DNA from: DASUCS01 sp041166385
Lineage (GTDB): Bacteria; Actinomycetota; Acidimicrobiia; Acidimicrobiales; JACDCH01
Length of the DNA: 64,000 bases
NCBI GenBank assembly: GCA_041166385.1
Contig: JBEEFW010000159.1
Coordinates: forward strand, 1 to 64,000
Direction of reading: 5' to 3'
Made by a program: the position numbers and the translations under genes. The stretch's first letter is position 1; every line of letters begins with the position of its first letter. Below are positions 43,576 to 51,864 of this stretch, in pieces. Under the pieces are notes generated by a model. It saw only the letters and a program-made list of their open reading frames with translations, had not been told where the DNA came from and made no database searches.

Positions 43576-43702
43576 ACCTCACTCTCGCATTAGCGGGTGA
43601 TCGCGGATTCTGCTCGAATCGGAGATACCAGCTATCTGCGCAGGCGGCCGCGCAGCGAGAGTGAATGAGGTGCACGAAAAGCTCTGAGAACTTGCTACAA
43701 GT

Positions 43703-43720
43703 TCGGTCGCTTGCGACCGA
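43703..43720. promoter_or_regulatory. Perfect inverted repeat upstream of the GGDEF-EAL gene
   Basis: TCGGTCGC-TT-GCGACCGA, 8+2+8 with no mismatch, ending 46 bases before the GTG start at 43767. It is too short and T-free for a terminator, so an operator or a leader hairpin is more likely. In the same 190-base divergent region, arms at 43575-43588 and 43655-43672 share CACCTCA and CACTCTCGC in opposite senses. Confidence 0.45.
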
Positions 43721-43766
43721 TACCCACGAAGGACCATTGGGCCTTGGCCCACGCTGGGAGGACGCT

Positions 43767-46175
43767 GTGCGGAGCGGAGACCGCGATCAGAGCGGTTTGG
43801 AGGCACCGCAACCTGACGCGCCCGCACCCACCCCCGTGGAAGCGGGCCGAAATCGCCTGAGCCAGGTGACGAGAGTCCGGATCGTCGGAGCGATCGGGGT
43901 CACGCTCGTGTGTGCCTCTCTCGGTTTGTTGGCGATGAGTGGCTCGCGATTCGGGGATCCCTGGATTCTCGTTCCATTCATCGTTTTTGAAGGCGTCCAT
44001 TGGGCCTGTGCGATTGGCTTCCAGCCCAACGACGATGACCTCGTGAAGCAATTCGACCAGGCGGTCTTCGTAGTTGCATTCGTGCTGCTGCCGACCGCTG
44101 GCGTCGTGAGCACGTTCGCACTCGGCGTAGCCCTTGGGTTTGTGCTTCTGCGGGCCGACCTCCGGAAGATCCTGCTGAACAGCGGCATCATGTGCGCCGC
44201 AGCGCTCGGCGGCGTGTACGCAGCAAACGTGACGCACGACGTTCTGGGTCACGGTCCCCTCGCTTTGTTCCTTGCCGTGACTGTGGGCAGCGTTGCGTTC
44301 ACCCTGGTGAACGACGTGGTGCTGGCCACCGCCGTGAGGTGGATCTTTGGGACACCCTTTCTCTCTGGGCTTATTGCGGATCTCCGATTCGACGCGTTTC
44401 GGGTTCCGTTCCTGATCGTCCTCGGCTTCCTTACGGGTTCCGCTGCGCAGAGCGCGACCTGGGTTGTCATCCTCGGAGTACCGCTTCTGGGCGGGCTGCA
44501 ATATGTGCTCGCGGAGCATCGCCGTGCGCGGCGCGACCTCCAACGGACTCAGGGCCTGTTCGAAACCTCAGTTGACGTGCATGGCCATGTGGACGCGGTT
44601 GAGGTTGAGGAAGCACTCACGAATGCGGCTCTACGCCTCCTGCGGTGCGCGGTGGCCCGCGTGTCCTCGGTACCGCCATCGGAGAGCGAGTGGGGAGCCC
44701 GGCTGCAGCGCGGTGACGGCGAGGAGAAGTGGCTTGTCGTCGCCGAGCCGCTTACCGACTACCCGCTCGACCGCGAAGCGCTCCAACTACTCAATGCCCT
44801 CGCTGCCGTGGGATCGTCTGCTCTCGAAAACGCGAATCTGGTCGAGGAGATTCGGCGCGCAGGCCTCGTCGACGCGCTGACCGGGCTTCCGAACCATGTG
44901 CTGTTCGAGGACCGCGTTGCGCAGGCCGCGGCAGTCGCTCGCCGCAATCGAGAGCGCTTCGCAGTGATGATGCTCGACCTCGACCACTTCAAGAAGATCA
45001 ACGACAGCCTCGGTCATTCGGTCGGCAACGAACTCCTGCAGGACGTCGCCTCTCGGCTGATGCTCGCCGCCCGCGACATCGACACCGTTGCTCGCCTGGG
45101 GAGCGATCACTTCATCTTGCTGCTGCCGGGCGTCGGCAACTCTGAGACTGCTGGCGTGATCGCCGAGAAGTTGCTCTCCGCGATCCGCAAGCCGATCAAT
45201 CTCGGTGGTCACGAGCTGTTCATGACCGCAAGCGCCGGAATCGCGTTCTTCCCCGACGACGGCACGAAATCCGAGCACCTGCTCCGCAACGCAGACAGCG
45301 CCATGCACCGAGCGAAGGAGCTCGGTCGTGACACGTTCCAGACCTACGCATCCGGCATGAATGACCTTGCGCAGCTCCGCCTGGTCCGCGAGAGCGAATT
45401 GCACAATGCCATTCAGCGTGACGAGCTCCGCCTGCGCTACCAGCCGCAGGTCGATCTCCGCACCGGCCGGATCGTGGGTGTCGAGGCGCTCGTTCGTTGG
45501 GAGCACCCGGTGCTCGGGCTCATCGGTCCGCACGAGTTCGTTCCGTTGGCGGAGGAATCCGGACTCATCGTGGCCGTCGACCTGTGGGTGATGCAGGAAG
45601 CGTGCCGGCAGGCGAAGGTGTGGATCGACGAGGGCCTCCCCACGATCCGCATGGCAGTCAACATCTCCGGCCGTCACTTCCACTCGTCGGAACGCCTCGT
45701 CGATGTCGTCGAGCGAGCGCTCGGTCTCTCCGGTCTGCCCGCAGAGTTGCTCGAGCTCGAAGTCACCGAGGGCATCGCCATCGGTGAGGAAGAGTCGACA
45801 GCGCGAGCACTGCACCAAATCCGCGATCTCGGCGTGAAGCTTGCGATCGACGACTTCGGTACCGGCTACTCGATGTTGGGCCGCCTGCGCAGCTTCCCGA
45901 TCGATCGTTTGAAGATCGACCGCTCGTTCGTGAACGAGATCGAGAGCCACCATCAAGACGCGCCGATCGTGTCGGCGATGATCGCCATGGCCCGCAGCCT
46001 CCACATTGAGTGTGTGGCCGAGGGTGTCGAGACCCTCGAGCAACAGATCTTCCTGCGCAATCGCCTGTGCGACCAGGCCCAAGGCTTCTTGTACAGCCAC
46101 CCCGTCGAAGCAGACGACATCGTTCGCCTCTTGAAGACGCCCTCCGTCGGCTACAACCTCAGCGTGGCGTCGTAG
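43767..46175 (+). CDS. Membrane GGDEF-EAL protein (c-di-GMP phosphodiesterase, degenerate cyclase)
   Basis: 802 residues from GTG 43767, which has GGGAGG five bases upstream. An ATG at 43665 is open in frame but its codons look non-coding. A helix-rich membrane sensor spans about 35-250, a GAF-like stretch about 265-375, GGDEF about 380-540 and EAL about 555-795. The cyclase site reads GSDHF instead of GGDEF, so synthesis is unlikely. EAL is intact: EALVRWEHP, VNISGRHF, ELEVTEG, IDDFGTGYS, KIDRSFV and AEGVET. It is therefore predicted to hydrolyse c-di-GMP to pGpG, with GTP binding as possible control. Confidence 0.88.
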   Translation: MRSGDRDQSGLEAPQPDAPAPTPVEAGRNRLSQVTRVRIVGAIGVTLVCASLGLLAMSGSRFGDPWILVPFIVFEGVHWACAIGFQPNDDDLVKQFDQAVFVVAFVLLPTAGVVSTFALGVALGFVLLRADLRKILLNSGIMCAAALGGVYAANVTHDVLGHGPLALFLAVTVGSVAFTLVNDVVLATAVRWIFGTPFLSGLIADLRFDAFRVPFLIVLGFLTGSAAQSATWVVILGVPLLGGLQYVLAEHRRARRDLQRTQGLFETSVDVHGHVDAVEVEEALTNAALRLLRCAVARVSSVPPSESEWGARLQRGDGEEKWLVVAEPLTDYPLDREALQLLNALAAVGSSALENANLVEEIRRAGLVDALTGLPNHVLFEDRVAQAAAVARRNRERFAVMMLDLDHFKKINDSLGHSVGNELLQDVASRLMLAARDIDTVARLGSDHFILLLPGVGNSETAGVIAEKLLSAIRKPINLGGHELFMTASAGIAFFPDDGTKSEHLLRNADSAMHRAKELGRDTFQTYASGMNDLAQLRLVRESELHNAIQRDELRLRYQPQVDLRTGRIVGVEALVRWEHPVLGLIGPHEFVPLAEESGLIVAVDLWVMQEACRQAKVWIDEGLPTIRMAVNISGRHFHSSERLVDVVERALGLSGLPAELLELEVTEGIAIGEEESTARALHQIRDLGVKLAIDDFGTGYSMLGRLRSFPIDRLKIDRSFVNEIESHHQDAPIVSAMIAMARSLHIECVAEGVETLEQQIFLRNRLCDQAQGFLYSHPVEADDIVRLLKTPSVGYNLSVAS

Positions 46176-47379
46176 GCACACCGATCCGGTGACGGATCTC
46201 GTGTGGAGGACGAAGTGTCCCCCACAGTCCGACGATTGCGGACACGATGAGCGACACGACAATTGCTTGTCGAATGCCGATGCCGGTCGCGAGTAACCCT
46301 CCAACGGCGGCGGCTATGGCCTGGCTTCCGAGGACGAAGCCGTTCATCAGCGCGAGCCACGGGCCGCGCAGCCGGTCGTCGAGACGAACTACCGCGACCT
46401 CGTTGCCCGGAATCCGACTGGCGTTGAGCACGCCGATGGCTGCGAAACCAATCAGGATGCCGGGCAAGGCTGGCCCCACCGTAAAGACGACGACTCCGAT
46501 CACCGAACCCACGAGCGCGAGCTCAGAGGCTCGTCTGAGTTTTTCGGTCTGGGAGCCGCGAGCTCGGGCGAACATCGTTGCAAGAATGGCTCCGACGGGA
46601 ACGGCTGCCGCGAGTAGTCCACTTGTACCGGCGCTCTCGTGAAGTACCTCCAGCGCGTAGAGCGCGACGAGAGACTCACCGACCACGGTGCAAGCACCAA
46701 CCCACATCCATCCGACCACGAATCGGCGAATGAATGGGTCATCGACTGACGCCCGCCATCCGTCGCGAACACGCACGGGTTCGCCCTTAGGAACTGGGAG
46801 CCGAGCAGAAGGGATCTGGACGAGGAGCGCGGCAGAGATGAGGAACGAAACCGCGTTGACAGCGAGCGCGGCCCGCGCGCCGATCAGAACAATCAGTCCG
46901 CCGGCGGCCCCGTATCCGAAGATCAGCGCGGCGTCGAACGTGATACTGGCGAGCGCAATCGCATCGCCGAATCGCTCAGCAGGGACGGTGAGGGGAGTCA
47001 GCGCCCCACGAGCGCTTTCGAAGGATGGTGTCAAGCACCCTGCGGCGAACGCGATCACCAGCATCAGACCAATTGGCATCTCCACGGTGAGCGCGAGAAA
47101 GAGCCCAGCCCGGCCGATGTCCGAAACGAGGATCACACGCTGTCGCGGAAACCGATTTGCGTATGTCGCCGTTAGCTGCCCGATCCCGAGGTACGGCAAA
47201 ACGCTCACAGTCGTGACAAGCGCCGTCAGGAATGTCGAGTGCGTTTTCTCAGCAACGATCACGGCGAGAGCAAGACGCCCCGCCCAATCGCCGATCTCGC
47301 TGAAGACCTGCGCTAACCAGAGAAAACGGAAGTCGCGGTAGCGAAGCGGCGAGAAGAGGTCAGTGACGCGGGCCCTCAT
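46159..47379 (-). CDS. MFS transporter
   Basis: 406 residues, about 12 membrane helices. LRYRDFRFLWLAQVFSEIGDWAGRLAL is the start typical of the MFS_3/enterobactin-exporter-like group. NRFPRQRVILVSDIGRAGLFL covers the loop 2-3 region with its basic residues. Substrate unknown: a drug or siderophore exporter is the usual guess for this group. The 3' end overlaps the EAL gene by 17 bases. Confidence 0.88.
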   Translation of the reverse strand: MRARVTDLFSPLRYRDFRFLWLAQVFSEIGDWAGRLALAVIVAEKTHSTFLTALVTTVSVLPYLGIGQLTATYANRFPRQRVILVSDIGRAGLFLALTVEMPIGLMLVIAFAAGCLTPSFESARGALTPLTVPAERFGDAIALASITFDAALIFGYGAAGGLIVLIGARAALAVNAVSFLISAALLVQIPSARLPVPKGEPVRVRDGWRASVDDPFIRRFVVGWMWVGACTVVGESLVALYALEVLHESAGTSGLLAAAVPVGAILATMFARARGSQTEKLRRASELALVGSVIGVVVFTVGPALPGILIGFAAIGVLNASRIPGNEVAVVRLDDRLRGPWLALMNGFVLGSQAIAAAVGGLLATGIGIRQAIVVSLIVSAIVGLWGTLRPPHEIRHRIGVPTTPR

Positions 47380-47740
47380 GCAGTCACCGTGTGGTCACTA
47401 CGACAATGTTGCAAAGTCGTTACGCCCCTGGTCACACCAAGTGGGCTTACCAGGTACTTTGGCCGCGTCGGCAGAAATGACCGAATTGCCCCCCTATACA
47501 CGCTGACGGACTTTCGGTACCCTCGGCCCCAATCCGGTGTGGCGACATCGGTGGCGATGCGAACAAATACAACAGAGGGAGTTTCACCATGCGTGGTGGC
47601 GGCATCCGTTAGCCGCGCGCATGGGGGCGATGTTAGGCAGTAGTTGGGGCAGTCGGAGGCACCTGGAACGGCATCCGGCGGCGGAGAGCTGACTTTGCGT
47701 GACACACGCGCCCAGCGCGTTACAACACTCACACACAACT
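47380..47740. other. Long intergenic region, no gene recognised
   Basis: Lower GC and mixed codon use. A 134-residue minus-strand frame over it (47376-47780) has no family features and runs through a hairpin, so it is not taken as a gene. CCTGGT and ACCAGG near 47420-47455 form an inverted repeat about 40 bases upstream of the MFS start, a possible operator. Confidence 0.5.
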
Positions 47741-47803
47741 GAACCCGCCCACACCTTCGAGACGCACCCTTGCGGGGCACAGCTCGGAGGTGTGGGCGCG
47801 TTC
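47741..47803 (-). terminator. Long hairpin after the PDZ protease gene
   Basis: Arms 47741-47756 and 47788-47803 pair over 16 positions with one mismatch (core CGCCCACACCT/AGGTGTGGGCG). The inner CGAG/CTCG may also pair. It lies 18 bases past the stop of the protease gene. No T run follows. Confidence 0.65.
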
Positions 47804-47821
47804 TAGTTATGGGGCAGAGTT

Positions 47822-48709
47822 CTACCCGGTTGGTTCGAGCCGGACGGTGATGTCGATCTCCTCGGAGCCCCGCACAACCGTGATCTGAAGCTCGGCGCCG
47901 GCGGCTTCCATCGCGTCGAAGAGATCGTCAGCGTTGGTCACGGGAGTTTCGTTGACCGCGACGATCAGATCGCCTTGGCGAACACCGGCGTTCGCGGCCG
48001 GTGACGCCTCCTCCACGACTCGCACGAGCAGGCCGTCGCGTTCGTCCAACCCGACGGAACGACGCAACGCCCGGGCCACGTGCGCGGGCGCGAGACCTAC
48101 GCCGAGACGTGGACGGGTGCGTGATTCGCCCGCAGACAGCGACGCCAGTCGCGCCTGCAGGTCGGCGTCGGCGGGGAGCGCGAGGTAGAAGCCGTCGCCG
48201 AGACGGTTCGTGTTGAGGCCGACGACCGCGCCATCAGCGGTCACCACCGGGCTGCCAGACGAACCGCGCGGCAGCGGTGCCGTGTGTTCGAGGCTCCCCT
48301 TGATACGCCGGCCACGGGGCCCGCGGAAGGCGCGCTCGGTACCGCTCACCATGCCGAATGACACCCGTTCGCCGCCGGCACCCGAGCGGGTGACGACGAA
48401 CACGACCTGGCCGACGCTCGCGCCCCCGTTGAACCACGAGATGGCGGGGGAGTCGCCGGTGTCGACGCGGAGCACCGCGAGATCGCCGTCGACGTCGATT
48501 CCGGCCACGGTGCCGACCGCCTGACGGCCGTCGGCGAAGGTGACGAGGGCCTCGTCGCCGCGGAGGTTGTGGGCGTTCGTGGCCACGACACCGGCGCCGA
48601 GGACGACACCGCACCCTCGCCCGCCGCCTCTGCCGATGCGGACGACCGCCGGTCCGACCTGGGCCACGGCGTCCGCTGCGGCACTCGAGAGTTCTTCCAA
48701 TACGGTCAT
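47822..48709 (-). CDS. Trypsin-like serine protease with PDZ domain (HtrA/DegP-like)
   Basis: 295 residues, no signal peptide or membrane helix, so probably cytoplasmic, unlike most HtrA. The catalytic triad is His47 (ATNAHNLRG), Asp76 (DGDLAVLRVD) and Ser151 (RGSSGSPV). One PDZ domain runs about 205-290 (LGVGLAPAHVARALR, ANAGVRQGDLIVAVN). It probably degrades damaged proteins. It is divergent from the HxlR gene across a 51-base region with a palindrome. Confidence 0.88.
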   Translation of the reverse strand: MTVLEELSSAAADAVAQVGPAVVRIGRGGGRGCGVVLGAGVVATNAHNLRGDEALVTFADGRQAVGTVAGIDVDGDLAVLRVDTGDSPAISWFNGGASVGQVVFVVTRSGAGGERVSFGMVSGTERAFRGPRGRRIKGSLEHTAPLPRGSSGSPVVTADGAVVGLNTNRLGDGFYLALPADADLQARLASLSAGESRTRPRLGVGLAPAHVARALRRSVGLDERDGLLVRVVEEASPAANAGVRQGDLIVAVNETPVTNADDLFDAMEAAGAELQITVVRGSEEIDITVRLEPTG

Positions 48710-48726
48710 CGAGCCGACCCCCTAGT

Positions 48727-48738
48727 AGATTGCAATCT
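48727..48738. promoter_or_regulatory. Palindrome in HtrA/HxlR intergenic region (candidate operator)
   Basis: AGATTGCAATCT is a perfect 12-bp palindrome, 23 bases before the HxlR start and 18 bases after the protease start on the other strand. HxlR-family proteins usually repress a divergent neighbour by binding such a site, so autoregulation and control of the protease are inferred. Confidence 0.55.
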
Positions 48739-48760
48739 GCAAGTGACTCGGAGTGTACCC

Positions 48761-49225
48761 ATGACACAGCGGATGGCAAGCGGCCAGGATGAGGTCATGC
48801 CACGGGACCAGGGCTCCGCCAGCGCGCTCGAAGAAGCAGTGGCCCGCGTCGGCGACCGGTGGACCCTGCTGCTCGTGAACTCCCTCCTCGAGGGCCCTCG
48901 CCGGTTCAACGAGTTGCTCGACGGGCTCGACGGCCTGGCGCCGAACGTCCTGTCGAAGCGGCTGCGACATCTCGAGCACGAAGGAGTGATCGTGGCAACG
49001 GCGTACTCGCAACGACCGCCGCGGTTCGACTACCGACTCACCGCCGCCGGCTCGGAGCTCGCGGGCGCGCTGCGACTGCTCGCTCATTGGGGCGCGTCGC
49101 GCGATCCCGAGGCCGTCGCGGTGCAACACCGCACGTGCGGCACGCCGGTGGAAGCGCGGTGGTACTGCCCCACGTGCGCGCGCCTCATCGAGGTCGAGGA
49201 GATCGACGAACTGCGCTTCATCTGA
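48761..49225 (+). CDS. HxlR-family transcriptional regulator with C-terminal zinc ribbon
   Basis: 154 residues from ATG 48761. The winged helix reads VARVGDRWTLLLVNSLLEGPRRFNELL, then GLAPNVLSKRLRHLEHEGVI and RFDYRLTAAG, the full HxlR pattern. After residue 120 a Cys set (RTCGTP, YCPTCARL) looks like a small zinc ribbon. Redox or metal control is possible. Confidence 0.9.
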   Translation: MTQRMASGQDEVMPRDQGSASALEEAVARVGDRWTLLLVNSLLEGPRRFNELLDGLDGLAPNVLSKRLRHLEHEGVIVATAYSQRPPRFDYRLTAAGSELAGALRLLAHWGASRDPEAVAVQHRTCGTPVEARWYCPTCARLIEVEEIDELRFI

Positions 49226-49251
49226 CTCGCTCGGGATGAGCGCCGGTTGCG

Positions 49252-49911
49252 GTGCCGCGGATTAGCGTTCTCGGCCTGGAACCATTGCGGAAGACGTTCC
49301 ATCAAGAGTTGGAAGAGATCGACTCGAAGGTCGTCCAGCTGTTCGCGCTCGTAACGGAGAGCTTGGCGGCAGCGACGGAGACGCTCCTCGCCGGTGATCG
49401 CGACAATGCGATGGCGATCAAGCAGCGCGATCAGATCATCGACGACCTCAACGAGGATCTGCAGGGTGTGGTCGAGCGCAATCTCCTGCTCCAGGCGCCG
49501 GTCGCGTCGGAACTTCGCTTCCTGTTGTCGGTGTTGCGCATCGTGCCCGAGCTCGAGCGCAGTGGCGATCTCGCCGAGCACATCGCCAGTCGAGCGGCGA
49601 AGGGCTTGGGGAGCGAACTCACTCCGCCCGTTCGTGGCCTCATCGACCGCATGGGCGCCCTTGGCGTGGCGATGTGGCGAGCCGCGGCCGACGCGTACGT
49701 CGACCGAGATGGCACGGCGTCGGTGGCGATCGACGAACTCGACGATGAGCTCGACGCGCTCCACGACGAGCTGGCCGAGCTCCTGGCCGGTGGCGAGCTA
49801 CCGCTGAAACCCGCTCTGGAGATGGCGCTCGTGGCCCGCTTCTACGAACGACTGGGCGACCACGCATTGCACATCTCGGAGCGAATCCAGTATCTAGCGG
49901 GTGCTCGCTGA
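49252..49911 (+). CDS. phoU: Phosphate-specific transport regulator PhoU
   Basis: 219 residues from GTG 49252. Two three-helix bundles. The PhoU E/D-x3-D signatures are seen in IKQRDQIIDDLNEDLQ and LERSGDLAEHIASRA in the first repeat and LVARFYERLGDHALHISERI in the second. PhoU lowers phosphate uptake and damps the PhoR-PhoB signal. It is followed by a DUF47 protein gene and a PiT transporter gene, a phosphate-uptake unit. Confidence 0.9.
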   Translation: MPRISVLGLEPLRKTFHQELEEIDSKVVQLFALVTESLAAATETLLAGDRDNAMAIKQRDQIIDDLNEDLQGVVERNLLLQAPVASELRFLLSVLRIVPELERSGDLAEHIASRAAKGLGSELTPPVRGLIDRMGALGVAMWRAAADAYVDRDGTASVAIDELDDELDALHDELAELLAGGELPLKPALEMALVARFYERLGDHALHISERIQYLAGAR

Positions 49912-49928
49912 CTGGAGGCTGAGTACTG

Positions 49929-50543
49929 ATGCGGTTCCGACTTCTCCCAACCGACGATCGCTTCTTCGATCTCTTCAACGAAGCCGCCCAGAATGCCGCC
50001 GAATGCGCTACCCACCTGCGTGAGCTGATCGACGATGACTCCGGTGTCACGTCGAACGACGGCGTGGTCAAATGCGAGCACCGGGGCGATGAGCTGACGG
50101 CCGAGATCCTCCAGCGCCTGAACACGAGTTTCGTCACGCCCTTCGATCGCGAGGACATCCACGCCCTTGCCGAGGAGCTCGACGACGTGGTGGACGACAT
50201 GCTGGCCGTCGCCGCGCGGCTTCGGCTCACCGTGCATGGCCCGGCGTTTCCTGAGCTGAAGGAGCAGGCGGCCGTCCTCGTGCAGATGGCCGACGAGATG
50301 GTGTCGTTGATCGCGCGGCTGTCGTCGATGAAACAGACCGATGTGCATCTCGCGGGAATCGATCGGCTCGAATCCGAAGGCGACAGCATCTACCGGAAAG
50401 CGCTCGGTCGTCTGTTCTCCGGCGAGTACGACGCACTCGACGTGCTGCGATGGAAGGACATCGTCGAAGCGATGGAGGCAGCGCTCAACACGATCGAAGA
50501 CGTGTCCAACGTGGTCGAGTCGATCGTCCTCAAGCACGCCTGA
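49929..50543 (+). CDS. DUF47 family PhoU-like phosphate transport accessory
   Basis: 204 residues. DDRFFDLFNEAAQNAAECA and HRGDELTAEILQRLNTSFVTPFDREDIHALAEELDDVVDDM are hallmarks of DUF47/Pit accessory proteins. The acidic helices bind metals as in PhoU. The gene lies between phoU and the PiT gene, 9 bases before the latter. It probably controls the transporter. Confidence 0.92.
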   Translation: MRFRLLPTDDRFFDLFNEAAQNAAECATHLRELIDDDSGVTSNDGVVKCEHRGDELTAEILQRLNTSFVTPFDREDIHALAEELDDVVDDMLAVAARLRLTVHGPAFPELKEQAAVLVQMADEMVSLIARLSSMKQTDVHLAGIDRLESEGDSIYRKALGRLFSGEYDALDVLRWKDIVEAMEAALNTIEDVSNVVESIVLKHA

Positions 50544-50552
50544 GACTGCGTC

Positions 50553-51545
50553 ATGAGCCTCGCGTTGATCGCGGTCATCGGAGTCGCGCTCGCCTTCGAC
50601 TTCGTCAATGGCTTCCACGACGCGGCGAACTCGATCGCCACGGTCGTTTCCACGCGGGTGCTGACGCCGAGGAAGGCGGTGGCGTGGGCGGCGTTCTTCA
50701 ACTTCGTCGCGTTCCTGGTCTTCGGAACGAAGGTGGCGACGACGATTGCCAAGGGCGTGGTCATCCCGGACTCGATCTCGCTCGGCGTCGTGTTCGCGGG
50801 GCTCCTCGGCGCCATCGGATGGAGCCTCTTCACCTTCTATCTCGGGCTCCCGACGAGCTCATCGCACGCTCTGGTCGGCGGCATGGCGGGCGCGGCCGTC
50901 GCCAAGGCGGGGTGGCACGTGCTCGAGTCGGACGGCCTGCGCAAGATCGGCGTGTTCATCATCCTGTCGCCGCTGATCGGGCTCGCGCTCGGGATGATCC
51001 TCACGGTCACGATCATGTGGCTGTTCCATCGAGTGCGAAACGTCGAACGTCTGAATCGCGGATTCCGTTTGGGTCAGCTCGTTTCGGCCGCGGCGTTCAG
51101 CCTCGGGCACGGCGCCAACGACGCACAGAAGACGATGGGCGTGATCCTCGCGGTGCTCATCGCCGAGCACGAGGTGCCGAAGACGTCGGGCGTGCCGTTG
51201 TGGGTCGTGCTGTCTGCACATCTCGCCATCGGACTGGGCACGCTGACCGGCGGTTGGCGCATCGTGAAGACGATGGGCACGAAGATCACGAAGCTGCAGC
51301 CGGCGGGCGGTGTTGCCGCTGAATCCGCGGCAGCCGTCACGTTGTTCTTCACGTCTGCGCAGGGCATCCCCGTGTCGACCACGCACACCATCACCGGGGC
51401 GATTGTCGGAGTCGGTGCCTCCCGGCGACTCTCCGCGGTCCGTTGGGGAGTTGCCGGCCGGGTCGTCTGGGCGTGGGTGTTGACGATCCCTGGTGCGTTC
51501 CTGATCGCAGCGGCCTGCTACGGCGTCGTGGCGGTGTTCAACTGA
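50553..51545 (+). CDS. pit: PiT-family inorganic phosphate transporter
   Basis: 330 residues, about ten membrane helices. Both signature repeats are present: GFHDAANSIATVVSTRVLTP in the first half and SLGHGANDAQKTMG in the second. PTSSSHALVGG and ISTTH-like VSTTHTITGAI also fit. It moves metal-phosphate with protons. Its TGA overlaps the next small gene by one base. Confidence 0.95.
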   Translation: MSLALIAVIGVALAFDFVNGFHDAANSIATVVSTRVLTPRKAVAWAAFFNFVAFLVFGTKVATTIAKGVVIPDSISLGVVFAGLLGAIGWSLFTFYLGLPTSSSHALVGGMAGAAVAKAGWHVLESDGLRKIGVFIILSPLIGLALGMILTVTIMWLFHRVRNVERLNRGFRLGQLVSAAAFSLGHGANDAQKTMGVILAVLIAEHEVPKTSGVPLWVVLSAHLAIGLGTLTGGWRIVKTMGTKITKLQPAGGVAAESAAAVTLFFTSAQGIPVSTTHTITGAIVGVGASRRLSAVRWGVAGRVVWAWVLTIPGAFLIAAACYGVVAVFN

Positions 51546-51712
51546 TGGATCGACGCGCTGCCGTCTTTCTGGTGTTCGCTCTCATGTGCGCATTGCTCGT
51601 GCCCGTGACCGACGACGAATTCCGCTGGGTGCCGCTGGCCACAGCCATCGTCTACGTGCTCCTCGCCATCGCATCCGTGTTGGATGCAAGGTCGCGAAAA
51701 CGTTCCTCGTAA
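51545..51712 (+). CDS. Small membrane protein downstream of pit
   Basis: 55 residues from ATG 51545, coupled to pit by TGATG. Two hydrophobic helices (about 5-22 and 29-46) with VTDDEFRW between and a basic end. No family recognised. It is probably a modulator of, or simply co-transcribed with, the phosphate transporter. Confidence 0.6.
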   Translation: MDRRAAVFLVFALMCALLVPVTDDEFRWVPLATAIVYVLLAIASVLDARSRKRSS

Positions 51713-51725
51713 CATCGTCTGGCTA

Positions 51726-51797
51726 GGGCCGCTAGCTCATCGGGTAGAGCAGGGGACTTTTAATCCTCGAGGCCGGGTTCGAGCCCCGGGCGGCTCA
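51726..51797 (+). tRNA. tRNA-Lys (TTT)
   Basis: 72 nt. The acceptor GGGCCGC pairs with GCGGCTC (one G-U), with discriminator A. The anticodon loop CTTTTAA lies between GGGGA and TCCTC, giving anticodon TTT. CCA not encoded. The T arm CCGGG/CCCGG is intact. Confidence 0.95.
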
Positions 51798-51811
51798 CCC
51801 GCTTTTCGTTC

Positions 51812-51852
51812 TTGCGTCGATTGACCACCGTATGAGGGGTTGAGCGACGCAA
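51812..51852. terminator. Hairpin between tRNA-Lys and the SDR gene
   Basis: TTGCGTCG (51812-51819) pairs with CGACGCAA (51845-51852) around a 25-base loop. TTTCG follows on the plus strand. It could end both the tRNA and the convergent SDR transcript. Confidence 0.55.
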
Positions 51853-51864
51853 TTTCGTGGGTGA

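Noticed and set aside
43665..43766. ATG 43665 as start of the GGDEF-EAL gene
   Set aside because: Codons before 43767 are unlike the rest, they cover a perfect palindrome, and GTG 43767 has a good GGGAGG site. It remains possible.
47376..47780. 134-codon minus-strand ORF in the long gap
   Set aside because: No motif, mixed codon use, starts inside a hairpin and ends within the MFS gene start.
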